64,000 nucleotides of DNA from Kitasatospora sp. MAA19 (GCF_029894125.1 NZ_JARXYZ010000021.1:1-64000); one strand, 5' to 3'; numbered from the stretch's first letter, positions 1 through 8,936 are shown. Numbers and translations are program-made. The notes: generated by a model from the sequence alone, not told the origin.

Positions 1-100
1 CTCATCCGCATAGCGCATACCAACGGCATAGCGCGCAGATGACCGTCAGTCAGCTACACGAACAGGCCAATCACCCCGAAGCGCCGAAGTCAGTAGTGGT

Positions 101-138
101 CGCCTCCGGAAGTCCTTCGGGGGTTGACTCCGGAGGCG
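101..138. terminator. Imperfect hairpin downstream of the methyltransferase gene
   Basis: The arm CGCCTCCGGAAGTC (101-114) pairs with GACTCCGGAGGCG (126-138), with one bulged base and an 11-nt loop. It lies about 90 bp beyond the stop of the minus-strand methyltransferase gene, so a terminator is the simplest reading. Bases 1-100 hold no gene I can support; the short sequence CATAGCGC occurs twice near the left edge. Confidence 0.5.
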
Positions 139-228
139 GCGTCGGGTGGAGCTAGTCAGATGTCGGGGGCTGCGAGGTAGAGGGAGCAGACGCAGTCCAG
201 GGCGTGCCGCCTCGGGGGCCTGGGGTCC

Positions 229-897
229 TCAGACGGGGCGCTTGGCCATGACGACCACGCCCGGCCCGGTCTGCTCATCCGCAGGGAGCCGGAGTTCGGC
301 GACCGGGTGTAGTCCGGCCTGCTCGATCAGGTCCACGAGCTGTTCCGGCCGCCACTTGTGCGTGGTCCAACGAACGGGCACTCCTCCGTAGGCCTCGGTG
401 CGCACCACATCCTCGTCACCGACGTGTGTGGCGGCGATGAAGTGCCCGCCCGGCTTCAGGGCGTGCGCGAAATGGGCGAGGACCTGTGGAAGGACATCGC
501 GGGGGAGGTTGAACAGTGACCACCACCCGAGCACGCCGCCGAGGGAGGCTTCACCGAGGTCGAGCTCGGTGGCGGAGGCGACGCTGAAGCGGCATTGCGG
601 ATGAAGACGGCGCGCGTTCTCGATCATGCGGGGAGAGAGGTCCACCCCGGATACGTCGAGCCCGCGTTCGGCGAGGTAACCGGTCACCGTGCCGGGGCCG
701 CAACCGACGTCGAGGACGGGCCCGAGCTCGCCCACGCTGTCGGCGAAGGCGTCGATCGACGCCTTGAGCCAGGGATGGCGACGGATGTCACCCATGCCCG
801 TCGTCACCACCATGTGGGCGTAGTTGTCGGCCACCTGGTCATAGGACTCACGGACGACGTCGAGATCGGCTGGGCGGTCAATATGGTGTGCGCGCAT
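229..897 (-). CDS. Class I SAM-dependent methyltransferase
   Basis: The 222-residue protein is a stand-alone class I methyltransferase. Motif I, the SAM-binding glycine loop VLDVGCGPGTVTGYL, is near residue 62. It is followed by an acidic strand end (VSGVDLSPRMIENAR) and the post-motif region LKPGGHFIAATHVG near residue 150. The N-terminal segment (ESYDQVADNYAHM) is typical of the Methyltransf_11/25 group that modifies small molecules, but the substrate cannot be read from the sequence. It is transcribed away from the IS remnant to its right. No signal peptide or membrane segment is visible. The family call is firm and the substrate is unknown. Confidence 0.85.
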   Translation of the reverse strand: MRAHHIDRPADLDVVRESYDQVADNYAHMVVTTGMGDIRRHPWLKASIDAFADSVGELGPVLDVGCGPGTVTGYLAERGLDVSGVDLSPRMIENARRLHPQCRFSVASATELDLGEASLGGVLGWWSLFNLPRDVLPQVLAHFAHALKPGGHFIAATHVGDEDVVRTEAYGGVPVRWTTHKWRPEQLVDLIEQAGLHPVAELRLPADEQTGPGVVVMAKRPV

Positions 898-1031
898 CAG
901 TCAACAATAGGACGGTGGCCTTGTGGCATCCGGGGGCGTGGGTATGACGGTCATCCTGTCCGACGAGTCCCGGCACGGGCACGGCAGACTGCGGTCCCGG
1001 TGATCCACTTCTCCCGATCGGCCTGCTTGCC

Positions 1032-1604
1032 ATGCCTGTTGCCCTCGCCCGTCCGATCGTCCTGACCAACGCTGAACGTGAGCGGTTGAAGAAGGCGGCC
1101 TACGGCCACAAGACCGCGTACCAGGTCCGGCAGCGGGCCGCGATCGTGCTGCACACAGCCCGCGGGCGCCCCAATGCGCACATCGCCCGCGAGACGGGCC
1201 TGCATCTGGACACCGTACGGACTTGGCGCAACCGCTTCGCCGACGGCCGGCTGCCAGCCCTGGCCGACCGCAGGCGCTCGGGGCGCCCGGCACGTTTCAC
1301 CCCCGTGCAGGTCGCCGAGGCCAAGGCCCTGGCCTGCCAGCTCCCGGCCGAGACCGGGGTCCCGTTGTCGCGCTGGTCTTGCCCTGAGCTGGCCGCAGAG
1401 CTGACCGCGCACCAGATCACCGACAGCATCTCCGCGTCCACGGTGCGCCGCTGGTTGCGCCAGGACGCGCTCAAGCCCTGGCAGTACCGGTCCTGGATCT
1501 TCATCCGCGACCCGGACTTCGGCTCCGACCACGGCCGACTCACCCCGACACAAACAGTCACGCTCATCCGCGAAGCCATCCCACCCCTCAGCTCCTGGTA
1601 CTGA
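1032..1604 (+). pseudogene. Truncated IS630-type transposase (helix-turn-helix half only)
   Basis: The 190 residues match the N-terminal part of IS630-family transposases: a first helix-turn-helix around ARETGLHLDTVRTWRNRF, the LADRRRSGRPARF linker, a second winged-helix part (STVRRWLRQDALKPW) and the start of the Y-R-S-W-I-F junction that leads into the DDE nuclease. After RDPDF the sequence departs from the family and stops, so the catalytic DDE domain (normally another 170 or so residues) is missing. No terminal inverted repeats could be identified. The gene is a dead fragment marking an old insertion between the methyltransferase and the P450 locus. Confidence 0.8.
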
Positions 1605-1694
1605 CCCCCGTCCACGGCGCTGTTTCGGCAGATGGACGGCGATCTACAAGGAGCACGGGACTGCCTGGAGGAGGCCGTCCGGCTGGAAGAGTAG
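1605..1694 (+). pseudogene. Possible C-terminal tail of a TPR-like gene
   Basis: Directly after the transposase stop, in the same frame, 1617-1694 translates as ALFRQMDGDLQGARDCLEEA followed by VRLEE and a stop. This is the alternating helix pattern of a last TPR repeat, as found at the end of many actinobacterial TPR regulators. No start or upstream part is present. It may be what remains of a gene interrupted by the IS630 element. The evidence is short, so confidence is low. Confidence 0.3.
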
Positions 1695-1963
1695 CTGTGA
1701 CCCACCGCCGCGCGCCACTGGCCTGCTGACACAGTGTGACGTCGTCAGGTGGCAGGCTGGGGGCATGTGCTTCCCTATCAAGTCAGCATGTTGGGCCGAG
1801 CTTGTCCCGAGCGGCTGGCCCAAACCGTGATCAGCAGGCATCTATGGAGCGGAGCCGCCCTCTGAACCTGCGGAGATGGTGCCCCAGTGTCGCCTTGCGA
1901 CCGACCCGTACCTACTCGTCGGGCAGTTCGCCGGCGATAAGGGCTTGGCCCGACCATGCATGC

Positions 1964-1994
1964 GGGTGCCCTGGCCGACCCGGCCAGGGCACCC
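1964..1994. terminator. Strong hairpin downstream of the P450 gene
   Basis: GGGTGCCCTGGCC (1964-1976) pairs perfectly with GGCCAGGGCACCC (1982-1994) across a 5-nt loop. It lies about 50 bp past the stop of the minus-strand P450-reductase gene and is well placed as its terminator. The remainder of 1695-2042 shows no supportable gene. Confidence 0.7.
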
Positions 1995-2042
1995 GGTTTC
2001 AGGGACCCGGGGCTCTGTCCTCGAACCCCTGAGCATCGGCCG

Positions 2043-5000
2043 TCAGCCGGCGTAAACGTCCTCGACGTACTTGCCCTGCCGGACCAGTTCTTGAAGCCAC
2101 TTCCCAGCGGCAGCCTCGTCCGTGGCAGGCGTGTGGTCCAGGTAGAGTGCCTGGAAGGCACCGCGCACGCCGGGTGCCATCCGTGCGCCGTCCCCGCAGA
2201 CGTACACCTCGGCCCCGGCCTGCAGCAGCTGCCACAGCTCCGCGCCCTCGGCCGCGATCCGGTGCTGCACGAAGCGCAGCCCGTTCACCGGGACCTCGCT
2301 GAACACCGGGCGCATCGAGACCGCCCCCGTCAGCTCGGCGGCGCGCAGCTCGTCCGCGTGCAGGTAGTCGGCGTCCGGGCGGTCGCAGCCGAAGTAGCAC
2401 AGGGCGGGGGCCAGTTCCGCGCCGGAGGCGAGCAGTGCGCGGCGGTCCGCGATGGCGCCCCGGAACGGGGCCAGACCGGTGCCGGCGGCAATCATGATCA
2501 CCGGGGTGCGGTGGTCGATCCGGGACGCCTCGCGGCACGGCTGGATCCGGGCGAAGACGGTGTCGCCGGGCCGGATCCGCCCGAGGTGGCCGGAGCCGGT
2601 ACCCCGGTACGTGCCCCGGCCCGAGCGGGCGGGAGCCTCGAGCAGCGAGACCATCAGGTCGATCCGGCGCGGGGCGGTGGCCGGCGAGGATGACACCGAG
2701 TAGTGGCGCGGCCGGATCGGGGGCAGCAGTTCCAGAAGCACGGGCCAGGTCAGCGTCTCGCGCAGGGCGGGGTGGTCCTCGATGAGGTCGAGCAGTGTCC
2801 GGGGATCGTCGGCGGGGACGGCCCGCAGCGCGGCCCGCTCGGGCGGACAGGGGTTGAGCTCGGCCAGGGCGGCCAGCTGGTCGGCGGTCGGGCGGTCCTG
2901 CAGCTCGACGTGGTGGGTGAGCAACTCCCGTACGGTGAGCGGCCGGTCGACGGCCAGGCCGGTACTGCGGGGCGCGACGATGTTGAGCACGGTGCCCGGG
3001 TCGACGCCCAGCACCCGGGCGGCGCGTGCGACCAGAACGGGGTCGTTGGCGGGGAGCACGGTGAGGTGGTCGGCGGTGCGGTAGGTCTGGCCGTCCGGCA
3101 GCGCCAGCCGGACCAGGCGCTTGACCCTCGGGTAGGCCGGGTCGGTCAGGCTGTCGACCGAGCTGACGGTCATCGCGGTCATGCCGTGCCGGGCCGCCAG
3201 CGCGTCCAGCGGGCCGCCGGTGATCTCGGTGACCCGGTACCCTTCGGCCTCGGGTACGGCGGCGGTGCTGCCCGGCTCGCCGTGGCGCTCCAGCAGGACG
3301 GTGCGCAGCGCGGCGGTGAACGCCTTCACCGTGCCCGCCAGGTCGCCGGAGGCGTCCGCCTCGGCCCGCTCCAGCAGCCGGGTGCCGCCGAGGGCGGCCA
3401 ACCGCTCGTCGATCAGGGTGGGGATGCGCTGGTAGGTGGCGGCCCAGTTGCGGTCGCCGACGCCGAGCACCGCGTAGCTCACCCCGTCCGTGGCGCCCTC
3501 GCTCGCGGTCTCCAGCCACCGGACGAAGTCCGCCGCGTCGTCGGTGGGCTGGCCGTTGTACGAGGCCGCGGTGATCACCACGGTCCGGTCGGTGGGCAGC
3601 GTGCCCGTGTGCGCGTCGAGCGGGGCGACGGCGGTGTCGCAGCCGAGTTCGGTGGCCGCGTCGGCGAGTTGCCGGGTGAACTCTCGGCAGGTGCCGTAGT
3701 TGGAGCCGTGCAGGAGCAGCAGTCCGGTGCCCTGGCGGACCCGGGCGGGCAGCGCGCCGTCGGTCGGTCCGGCCTGGGCGCTTGTGAGAGGGCGTACCAC
3801 GGGCGTGCGTCGGGCCAGGGTGAGGGTGAAGTCGTCGGGCTTGATGGTGAGGGTCTGCTTGATGCTGAGCTGGTAGTCGGTGTGGTCGATCAGCCGGTAG
3901 CGGTGGGCCAGCATGGCGAGCAGCATGGTGGCCTCGTGCAGGGCGAACTGCCGTCCGATGCAGGCGCGTTCGCCGGTGCCGAAGGGCTTGAAGGCATGCA
4001 GGGAGCGGGCCGCTTCGACCTCCGGGTCGAACCGGGCGGGGTCGAACAGTTCCGGGTTGTCGCCCCAGACCGGGTCGCGGTGCAGCATCGGGGTCACCAC
4101 CATCACGGGCTGTCCGGCGCGCAGCGGGATCCGGCCGCCGAGCAGGGTGTCTTCGTGGGCCCCCCGGTTGAACCCCGGAGCGGTCGGCCACAGGCGCAGC
4201 GACTCGAGGAGCACCTGGCGGGTGTAGCGCAGGCGGCCGATGTCCTCGTACGACGGTTCCGGATCGGCCTGGTCGCCCCACAGCCCGTCCACCTCCTGCT
4301 GGAGCAGCCGGAGCGCGGCCGGGTGCTTGGCCAGGTGGTACAGGGCGAAGGCGAGCATGCCGGAGGTGGTCTCATGGCCGGCGATCAGGAAGGTGATCAC
4401 CTGCTTGCGGATGTTCTCCGCGTCCAGCGTGGTGTCGTCCACCGGGTGGGTGGCTTCGAGCATCAGACCAAGCAGGTCCTCGGCCCGGCCCCGCCCCTCC
4501 CCCTCGGCCCGGCCCCGCCCCTCCCCCTTGGTCCGGGCGGCGATCACCTCGTCGACCACCGAGGCGAGATAGTCGGCGTCGGCCCGGAACGCCTCGTCCC
4601 GCTCGGAGTAGTCGACGCCGGGGATCCGGACCATCCGGGTCATCGCCCATTCCAGGCAGCGCACCATGGCCTCGACGAACGGGTGCGGCTCGGCGCGCTC
4701 GAAGGAGCCGAAGTCGAAGCCGAACCCGGCCAGTCCGATGGTGTCCAGGGTCATTCGGGTCATGTCGCCGGACACGTCCACGGCCTCACCGGCGGCTGCC
4801 TGGCGGTCCCAGGACTCGATCAGGCGGCGGGCGACCCGCAGCATCACCGGGTGGTAGGTGCGCATCGAGCCGAGGGCGAAGGCCGGCATCAGGATGTCGT
4901 GGGCCTTGCGCCAGTTGGGCTCGTGGTTGTAGGCGGTGAACAGGCCGTCCCCGGTGAACTCCCGAACGTTCTGCTGGCCCAGCCCCACCGCCTTGGCGAA

Positions 5001-5216
5001 CCGCTCCTCATCCGCCAGCTCGGTGACCAGGTCCAGGCTGCTGACCATCAGGACGTCGATCCCGTGCACGCGCAGGACGAAGGCCGGCCCGTACTGCCGG
5101 GCCAGCTCCATGGCGCGCAGCGTCGACATGGCGGCCGGGCCGGCCTCGGAGAGGTCCACCACGGGGATTGGGCCGTCGGTGCTGACGGCATGCGGGGGTA
5201 GCAGTGTCTCGGTCAT
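2043..5216 (-). CDS. Cytochrome P450 / NADPH-P450 reductase fusion (CYP102, BM3-type)
   Basis: The 1,057-residue protein is a self-sufficient fatty-acid hydroxylase of the P450-BM3 class (BM3 has 1,049 residues). The heme domain has the I-helix FLIAGHETTSG, the ExxR helix (ESLR) and the heme-ligand loop FGTGERACIGRQFALHEA with the ligand at about Cys419. A linker leads to an FMN flavodoxin domain (LLLLHGSNYGTCREF), then an FAD/NADPH reductase with RPRHYSVSSSP, AAGTGLAPFRGA, YFGCDRPDADY and a C-terminal KYVEDVYAG that matches the BM3 ending. Electrons should pass NADPH-FAD-FMN-heme in one cytosolic chain, giving sub-terminal fatty-acid hydroxylation. An in-frame 24-bp duplication lies in the heme domain. 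A PAS-LuxR regulator is divergently transcribed and is the likely regulator. Confidence 0.95.
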   Translation of the reverse strand: MTETLLPPHAVSTDGPIPVVDLSEAGPAAMSTLRAMELARQYGPAFVLRVHGIDVLMVSSLDLVTELADEERFAKAVGLGQQNVREFTGDGLFTAYNHEPNWRKAHDILMPAFALGSMRTYHPVMLRVARRLIESWDRQAAAGEAVDVSGDMTRMTLDTIGLAGFGFDFGSFERAEPHPFVEAMVRCLEWAMTRMVRIPGVDYSERDEAFRADADYLASVVDEVIAARTKGEGRGRAEGEGRGRAEDLLGLMLEATHPVDDTTLDAENIRKQVITFLIAGHETTSGMLAFALYHLAKHPAALRLLQQEVDGLWGDQADPEPSYEDIGRLRYTRQVLLESLRLWPTAPGFNRGAHEDTLLGGRIPLRAGQPVMVVTPMLHRDPVWGDNPELFDPARFDPEVEAARSLHAFKPFGTGERACIGRQFALHEATMLLAMLAHRYRLIDHTDYQLSIKQTLTIKPDDFTLTLARRTPVVRPLTSAQAGPTDGALPARVRQGTGLLLLHGSNYGTCREFTRQLADAATELGCDTAVAPLDAHTGTLPTDRTVVITAASYNGQPTDDAADFVRWLETASEGATDGVSYAVLGVGDRNWAATYQRIPTLIDERLAALGGTRLLERAEADASGDLAGTVKAFTAALRTVLLERHGEPGSTAAVPEAEGYRVTEITGGPLDALAARHGMTAMTVSSVDSLTDPAYPRVKRLVRLALPDGQTYRTADHLTVLPANDPVLVARAARVLGVDPGTVLNIVAPRSTGLAVDRPLTVRELLTHHVELQDRPTADQLAALAELNPCPPERAALRAVPADDPRTLLDLIEDHPALRETLTWPVLLELLPPIRPRHYSVSSSPATAPRRIDLMVSLLEAPARSGRGTYRGTGSGHLGRIRPGDTVFARIQPCREASRIDHRTPVIMIAAGTGLAPFRGAIADRRALLASGAELAPALCYFGCDRPDADYLHADELRAAELTGAVSMRPVFSEVPVNGLRFVQHRIAAEGAELWQLLQAGAEVYVCGDGARMAPGVRGAFQALYLDHTPATDEAAAGKWLQELVRQGKYVEDVYAG
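4479..4526 (-). repeat. Tandem 24-bp duplication inside the P450 heme domain
   Basis: Bases 4479-4502 are repeated exactly at 4503-4526. In the P450 frame this duplicates the octapeptide GEGRGRAE around residues 230-246. It sits in a surface loop region between the heme-domain N-half and the I helix, so it probably lengthens a disordered loop without breaking the fold. Confidence 0.9.
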
Positions 5217-5323
5217 GACGCGGGTTGCCTTCCGCAGTAGTGAATCGCCGGTGCCGCACGGACGGGTGGATCCGTCGGCGGCCGCTCTCCACTCTGGGCC
5301 TCCCAGGGCGGCTCTCCGACCCG

Positions 5324-5350
5324 CCGAACTATAAGATTGTCTAGTATCGG
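5324..5350. promoter_or_regulatory. AT-rich imperfect palindrome between the P450 and PAS-LuxR genes
   Basis: CCGAACTA (5324-5331) and TAGTATCGG (5342-5350) form an imperfect inverted repeat around an unusually AT-rich core in the 173-197 bp divergent intergenic region. Its position between a regulator gene and its probable target suggests an operator or overlapping promoters. No canonical -35 box could be assigned with confidence. Confidence 0.45.
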
Positions 5351-5413
5351 CAGCGGCTGCGATCTTGCCTTCACGACGTCAGATGTGGCATGCGCCACGG
5401 AGCGGAGTGCGTT

Positions 5414-6100
5414 GTGGATCACGATCTGACACCCAGGGCGGCGCTCCCGGACGACCCGCGCGAGCTCGCGATCCTCTGGCGCAACCGGTTCCTGCAGTTG
5501 TTCGACCACCTGCCGCTGCCGATCGCGGTGTGCGAGGCGGCCGGACACATCATGGTCGTCAATCGGGCAATGGGCACCGAACTGGGCGTACTGCCCGGGC
5601 AATTGAGCGGACGCAAGATCCTGGATCTGCTCCGGCCGCAGGGCAACAGGCCACTGCGCCCGGTGGTGGAGGCCGTCCGGCTGCACCGCCGCTCCCAGTA
5701 CCCGATCGAGGTGCTGTGGACCGCCGCCGACGGCGCCGAACGCCAGGGCGAGCTGACCATCGAGCCGGTCAGCGACCTGCCGGACGAGGGACCGAAACTG
5801 CTGCTCTGGCTGCGCGTCCTGGAACGATCGACCGCCGCGCCGACCGCCCGTCCACCCGAGCGGGTCAGCCCGATCGAAGCACGCATCCTCGCCGCGGCGG
5901 CCCGGGGTGCCACCACGGCCCAGATCGCCGGGGAGGTCGGCCTGACCGCCGCCGGCGTCAACTACCACCTGACCAGCCTGACCCGCCGCTGGCACGTCCC
6001 CAACCGCACCGCCCTGGTGGCCTGCGCGTACATCACAGGTGTGCTCGCCCCGGACGTCTGGCCACCCAGCCCAAGTTCGGCCGACCTACCATCAGGATGA
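5414..6100 (+). CDS. PAS-domain LuxR-type transcriptional regulator
   Basis: The N-terminal half (LFDHLPLPIAVCEAAGHIMV through LSGRKILDLL) is a PAS sensor fold. The C-terminal part from about residue 150 is a LuxR-type helix-turn-helix (SPIEARILAAAARGATTAQI, then AGEVGLTAAGVNYHL) of about 60 residues. I prefer the GTG at 5414, because two GGAG boxes (5399-5407) sit at the right distance; an in-frame ATG at 5390 has no ribosome-binding site. The protein has 228 residues from this start. It is divergent from the P450-reductase gene, and a small aromatic ligand or heme in the PAS pocket could control hydroxylase expression. That link is an inference from position. Confidence 0.85.
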   Translation: MDHDLTPRAALPDDPRELAILWRNRFLQLFDHLPLPIAVCEAAGHIMVVNRAMGTELGVLPGQLSGRKILDLLRPQGNRPLRPVVEAVRLHRRSQYPIEVLWTAADGAERQGELTIEPVSDLPDEGPKLLLWLRVLERSTAAPTARPPERVSPIEARILAAAARGATTAQIAGEVGLTAAGVNYHLTSLTRRWHVPNRTALVACAYITGVLAPDVWPPSPSSADLPSG

Positions 6101-6281
6101 CCGCGGACCCAAGGAACCCGGGCCGCACACGGCTGAGGTTCCGCTCCACCGGCAGCAGTGGCGCCTCGACTCGCCCGCACTGGTAGCTGTCGCCACGGCG
6201 GTAGCTGCGGAAGCGGAGCGGTGGCTTCGTCCACGGGATGCGACGGAACTTGAGCACGTCTTCGGGGCGCCTGAGAGGGCG

Positions 6282-6383
6282 TTAAGTCCGTTTCTGGTAG
6301 CGGCCTCGGCTGGGCTGGGTGAGGAAGCCTTGGCGGGTGAGGCGTCCCAGGCGGCTGCGGGTGACGTTCAGGGCCGGGGCGTC
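6282..6383 (-). pseudogene. C-terminal tail of a transposase or HTH protein
   Basis: The minus strand reads NVTRSRLGRLTRQGFLTQPS then RGRYQKRT and a TAA stop. This is the winged-helix ending found on several actinobacterial IS transposases: a helix, a turn and a basic Gly-Arg-Tyr tail. There is no start and no catalytic part. It abuts a fragment of an unrelated gene on the other strand, so this is decayed DNA. Confidence 0.4.
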
Positions 6384-6390
6384 GGTGGGG

Positions 6391-6489
6391 GGCCAGGCCG
6401 TCGAAGCCTACGTCGAGCGCGCCGCCACCCACGCCGAACGCTGGAGCGACCACGCGCCCGTCACTGCGGCGTACGACCACGAGTCCTGA
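6391..6489 (+). pseudogene. C-terminal remnant of an exonuclease III (xthA-like) gene
   Basis: The plus strand reads GQAVEAYVERAATHAERWSD then HAPVTAAYDHES and a stop. ERWSDHAPVTxxYD is the characteristic C-terminal motif of exodeoxyribonuclease III, in which the Ser-Asp-His triad holds the catalytic histidine. Everything upstream of this tail is gone. A hairpin follows directly, as expected for the end of the lost gene. Confidence 0.55.
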
Positions 6490-6508
6490 CAGGACCTCCA
6501 CTCGCGGA

Positions 6509-6530
6509 GCCCCCGGCGCACGCCGGGGGC
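6509..6530. terminator. Perfect hairpin after the exonuclease III remnant
   Basis: GCCCCCGGC (6509-6517) and GCCGGGGGC (6522-6530) form a 9-bp stem with a 4-nt loop 20 bp after the remnant stop. It is probably the original terminator of that gene. Confidence 0.6.
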
Positions 6531-6619
6531 CCTGCTCTCGGCGTCTCGGTGTCCATCCGCTTCCCGGGCTGCACTCGAAGCTCGGCAGCAATCGAACAGT
6601 TCATGGCGTCGGGCAGGGC

Positions 6620-6645
6620 GGGCCCCTGCCGAGTGGCAGGGGCCC
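6620..6645. terminator. Perfect 11-bp hairpin downstream of the hydrolase gene
   Basis: GGGCCCCTGCC (6620-6630) and GGCAGGGGCCC (6635-6645) enclose a GAGT loop. It is about 100 bp beyond the stop of the minus-strand hydrolase gene and may terminate it. The rest of 6101-6742 is non-coding apart from the fragments listed. Confidence 0.6.
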
Positions 6646-6742
6646 GCGGTGTGAAGGGCTGCGGAGGGCCGGGACCTGTCCTCGACGGGCAGCATCCTGG
6701 CCGGCATCACCTACCGTCTGCTGACGGCCTGACGGCCCGGCC

Positions 6743-7462
6743 TCACTTCAGGTGCCGGTCGTAGAAGCGGCCCCCGTCCTCCAGCTCGAACCACGGGGTG
6801 CCGACGTGCCCGCCCATGTTGGCGTGCAGCGTCTTCTCCTTGCTGCCGAAGGCGTCGAACAGGTCCAGGGCTCGCTGCCGGGGGTTCCCTTCGTCGTCCC
6901 ACTGCAGCAGGAACAGCAGCGGAATGGTGACCTGCCGGGCCTCCTCGCGCTGGGCACGGGGCACGTAACCCCCGGCGAAGAAGCCGGCGGCCGCGATGCG
7001 CGGCTCGACCACGGCCAGCCGAACGCCGACGGCGGTCCACCCCGAGTACCCCACCGGGCCGCCGATCTCGGGCAGCGAAAGGAGGGCGTCCAGGGTGGTC
7101 CGCCATTCCGGGACCGCCTTCTCGACCAGCGGGCCGATGAAGGACTCGAAGATCTCGTCGACCGGCTCGCCGGCCTGCATCGCCCGGCGGAGGTCCGCAC
7201 GGGCCTGCTCGGCGGCGGCGGAACGGGGCCGGTCACCGCCCCCGGGGGCGTCGATGGCGGCCACCGCGTAGCCGTTCGCCGCGCAGTGCCGGGCCCGGGC
7301 GACCAGCCGGGGTTCCCCCTTGGGCAGGCCGTTGTTGTGGGCCATCAGGATCAGCGGAGCCGGTGCGGATCCAGGCGTCCACAGGGTGCCCGGGATCTCG
7401 CCGAGGGTGAATTCGCGTTCGAGAACGCCGTCATCGAGGCGCTGCTCGGAAGTGAACTGCAT
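6743..7462 (-). CDS. Alpha/beta hydrolase, dienelactone-hydrolase-like
   Basis: The 239-residue cytosolic protein has an alpha/beta-hydrolase outline: an early strand and oxyanion segment (APLILMAHNNGLPKG), the cap-entry GYAVAAIDAPGGGDRPR, the nucleophile-elbow region VGYSGWTAVGVRLAVVEPRI, a late acidic strand (LLFLLQWDDEGNPRQ) and a final histidine (HVGTPWFEL). The usual G-x-S-x-G elbow reads G-Y-S-G-W and is shifted compared with well-known relatives, so the nucleophile assignment is uncertain. It is transcribed toward the fragment graveyard. Substrate unknown. Confidence 0.75.
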   Translation of the reverse strand: MQFTSEQRLDDGVLEREFTLGEIPGTLWTPGSAPAPLILMAHNNGLPKGEPRLVARARHCAANGYAVAAIDAPGGGDRPRSAAAEQARADLRRAMQAGEPVDEIFESFIGPLVEKAVPEWRTTLDALLSLPEIGGPVGYSGWTAVGVRLAVVEPRIAAAGFFAGGYVPRAQREEARQVTIPLLFLLQWDDEGNPRQRALDLFDAFGSKEKTLHANMGGHVGTPWFELEDGGRFYDRHLK

Positions 7463-7857
7463 GGTCGTGCCTTTCGGGAGGGCTCTGGAACGGCGCTCCC
7501 GGACGACCTATCGCCCGACCGTGACCCCGGAGGGGAGCACCCATGTCGATACTGCGTTCACGGGTACCACCTCCTCGTTCTCTCGCACGGCCTCCGGAAA
7601 CGTAGCAGTGGTCGCCGTGGTCCGCCAAACGGATTCCTGCGCGGGCTCCGTGGCCGGACGCCCCGGAGCCGGGAGCCGGAACACCACGCAGAGCCGCTCG
7701 GGGCAACCGACCGAACCACGCCGCCGGCGGTGCTGGATCCCGTACGGGCCGGGCACCGCTCGCCGAGACGGTCACGTTCGTCGAGGGTTGGCACTACAAG
7801 AGGGATAGCGCTGCAAGGCACATATTGGACACCAGTCGTCGAAAGAAGGTGCATGCC
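7463..7857. other. Intergenic region without a supportable gene
   Basis: This 395-bp spacer separates the divergent hydrolase and NmrA-type genes and should hold both promoters. A 17-codon minus-strand reading frame (about 7508-7561) has a good ribosome-binding site (GAGGAGGTGG) before its GTG. It has no recognisable product, and I do not call it a gene. Confidence 0.5.
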
Positions 7858-8589
7858 ATGAAGGTCGCAGTCATCGGCGGAACCGGGCTGATCGGGTCAC
7901 GGGTCGTGAAGAACCTGAACGCTGCCGGGCACCAGGCCGTACCGCACTCCCTGTCCACGGGCGTGGACATCATCACGGGCCGGGGGCTGGAGGCGGCCGT
8001 GGCGGGCGCCGACGTCGTCGTCAACCTGACGAATTCCCCGACCTTCGACGACGCCTCGCCCGCCTTCTTCCGGACCTCGATGGACAACCTGCTCGCCGCG
8101 AGCCGGAAGGGCGGGGTCGGGCACTTCGTCATCCTCTCGATCGTCGGCGTGGACCAGGTGCCCGATCTGGACTACTACCGGGCGAAGGTGCTTCAGGAGG
8201 AGATCCTCAAGGCCGGACCGATCCCGTACTCCATCGTCCGCGCCACGCAGTTCATGGAGTTCATGGACGCGACCCTGTCCATGACCGCCGACGGCGACAC
8301 CATCCGCCTGCCGCGCACGCCGATCCAGCCGATCGCCGCCTCGGATGTGGCCGGCGCGGTCGCCGAAGTCGCCGCAGGCAGCCCGCTGAACGGCGTCGTC
8401 AACATCGCGGGTCCCGACGTCTACCCCCTCGACGAACTCGGCCGGCTCACCCTGACCGCCAAGGGCGACGGACGCCGGGTCGTCACCGATGACACCGCCG
8501 GCATGTTCGCCACCGCCCACGGCGACGTCCTCACCGCCCCGACCGATGCCCGCATCGCCCCCACCCACTACACCGACTGGCTCTCCTGA
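7858..8589 (+). CDS. NmrA-type NAD(P)-binding oxidoreductase or sensor (atypical SDR)
   Basis: The 243-residue protein opens with the Rossmann loop KVAVIGGTGLIGSRVVKNL, the GxxGxxG pattern of atypical short-chain dehydrogenases. FFRTSMDNLLAASRKGGVGH and VRATQFMEFMDATL are typical of NmrA/NAD(P)H-binding members that lack the YxxxK catalytic pair. I chose the ATG at 7858, which has AGAAGG just upstream and puts the Rossmann strand at the N terminus; an upstream in-frame ATG only adds a basic leader. It probably acts as a redox-sensing or quinone-type oxidoreductase. It converges on a strong hairpin and a GNAT remnant. Confidence 0.85.
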   Translation: MKVAVIGGTGLIGSRVVKNLNAAGHQAVPHSLSTGVDIITGRGLEAAVAGADVVVNLTNSPTFDDASPAFFRTSMDNLLAASRKGGVGHFVILSIVGVDQVPDLDYYRAKVLQEEILKAGPIPYSIVRATQFMEFMDATLSMTADGDTIRLPRTPIQPIAASDVAGAVAEVAAGSPLNGVVNIAGPDVYPLDELGRLTLTAKGDGRRVVTDDTAGMFATAHGDVLTAPTDARIAPTHYTDWLS

Positions 8590-8871
8590 ACCAGCCCCCT
8601 CCACCGCAGCCGCCGAGTCGGGGGTGGACCGGACGGACCAGGACCGACACCGCCGGGACGCCGTCAGAACTACGCCAACCAGGCAACGGCCGAACACGTG
8701 AACCTGCAACCCCGCCAACCCCATCCGGCCGGCCCCGGCGGCGCGCCGACGCTTCCCGCCCCGCCGCCGGTGCAAGGCCGACTCGCACCGGGCCTGCCAC
8801 GGATCGGCCGACTCCTCCGTCAGAACGCCGAGATGTGCACGCGAGGCGCCCGTGAAGGCGGGACAGGGCCA

Positions 8872-8919
8872 GGCCGCACGGGCCCACTCCTCGGTCACAC
8901 CCGAGGAACCCGTGCGGCC
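8872..8919. terminator. Long hairpin between the NmrA gene and the GNAT remnant
   Basis: GGCCGCACGGG (8872-8882) pairs with CCCGTGCGGCC (8909-8919). Inside it, CCTCGG (8889-8894) pairs with CCGAGG (8901-8906). Lying between convergent reading frames, it is a candidate bidirectional terminator. Confidence 0.65.
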
Positions 8920-8936
8920 GCTGTTGCGTCACGCGA

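Noticed and set aside
2703..5201. Plus-strand 832-codon frame over the P450 gene
   Set aside because: Low-complexity Gly/Gln/Val/Glu composition with no domain; the opposite strand encodes a full BM3-type enzyme.
6661..6732. Short plus-strand frame ending GSILAGITYRLLTA
   Set aside because: Looks like a possible C-terminal tail, but too short to assign to a family and without a start.
7508..7561. 17-codon minus-strand frame with a good ribosome-binding site
   Set aside because: No recognisable leader or attenuator structure and no similarity to known peptides; kept only as part of the spacer description.
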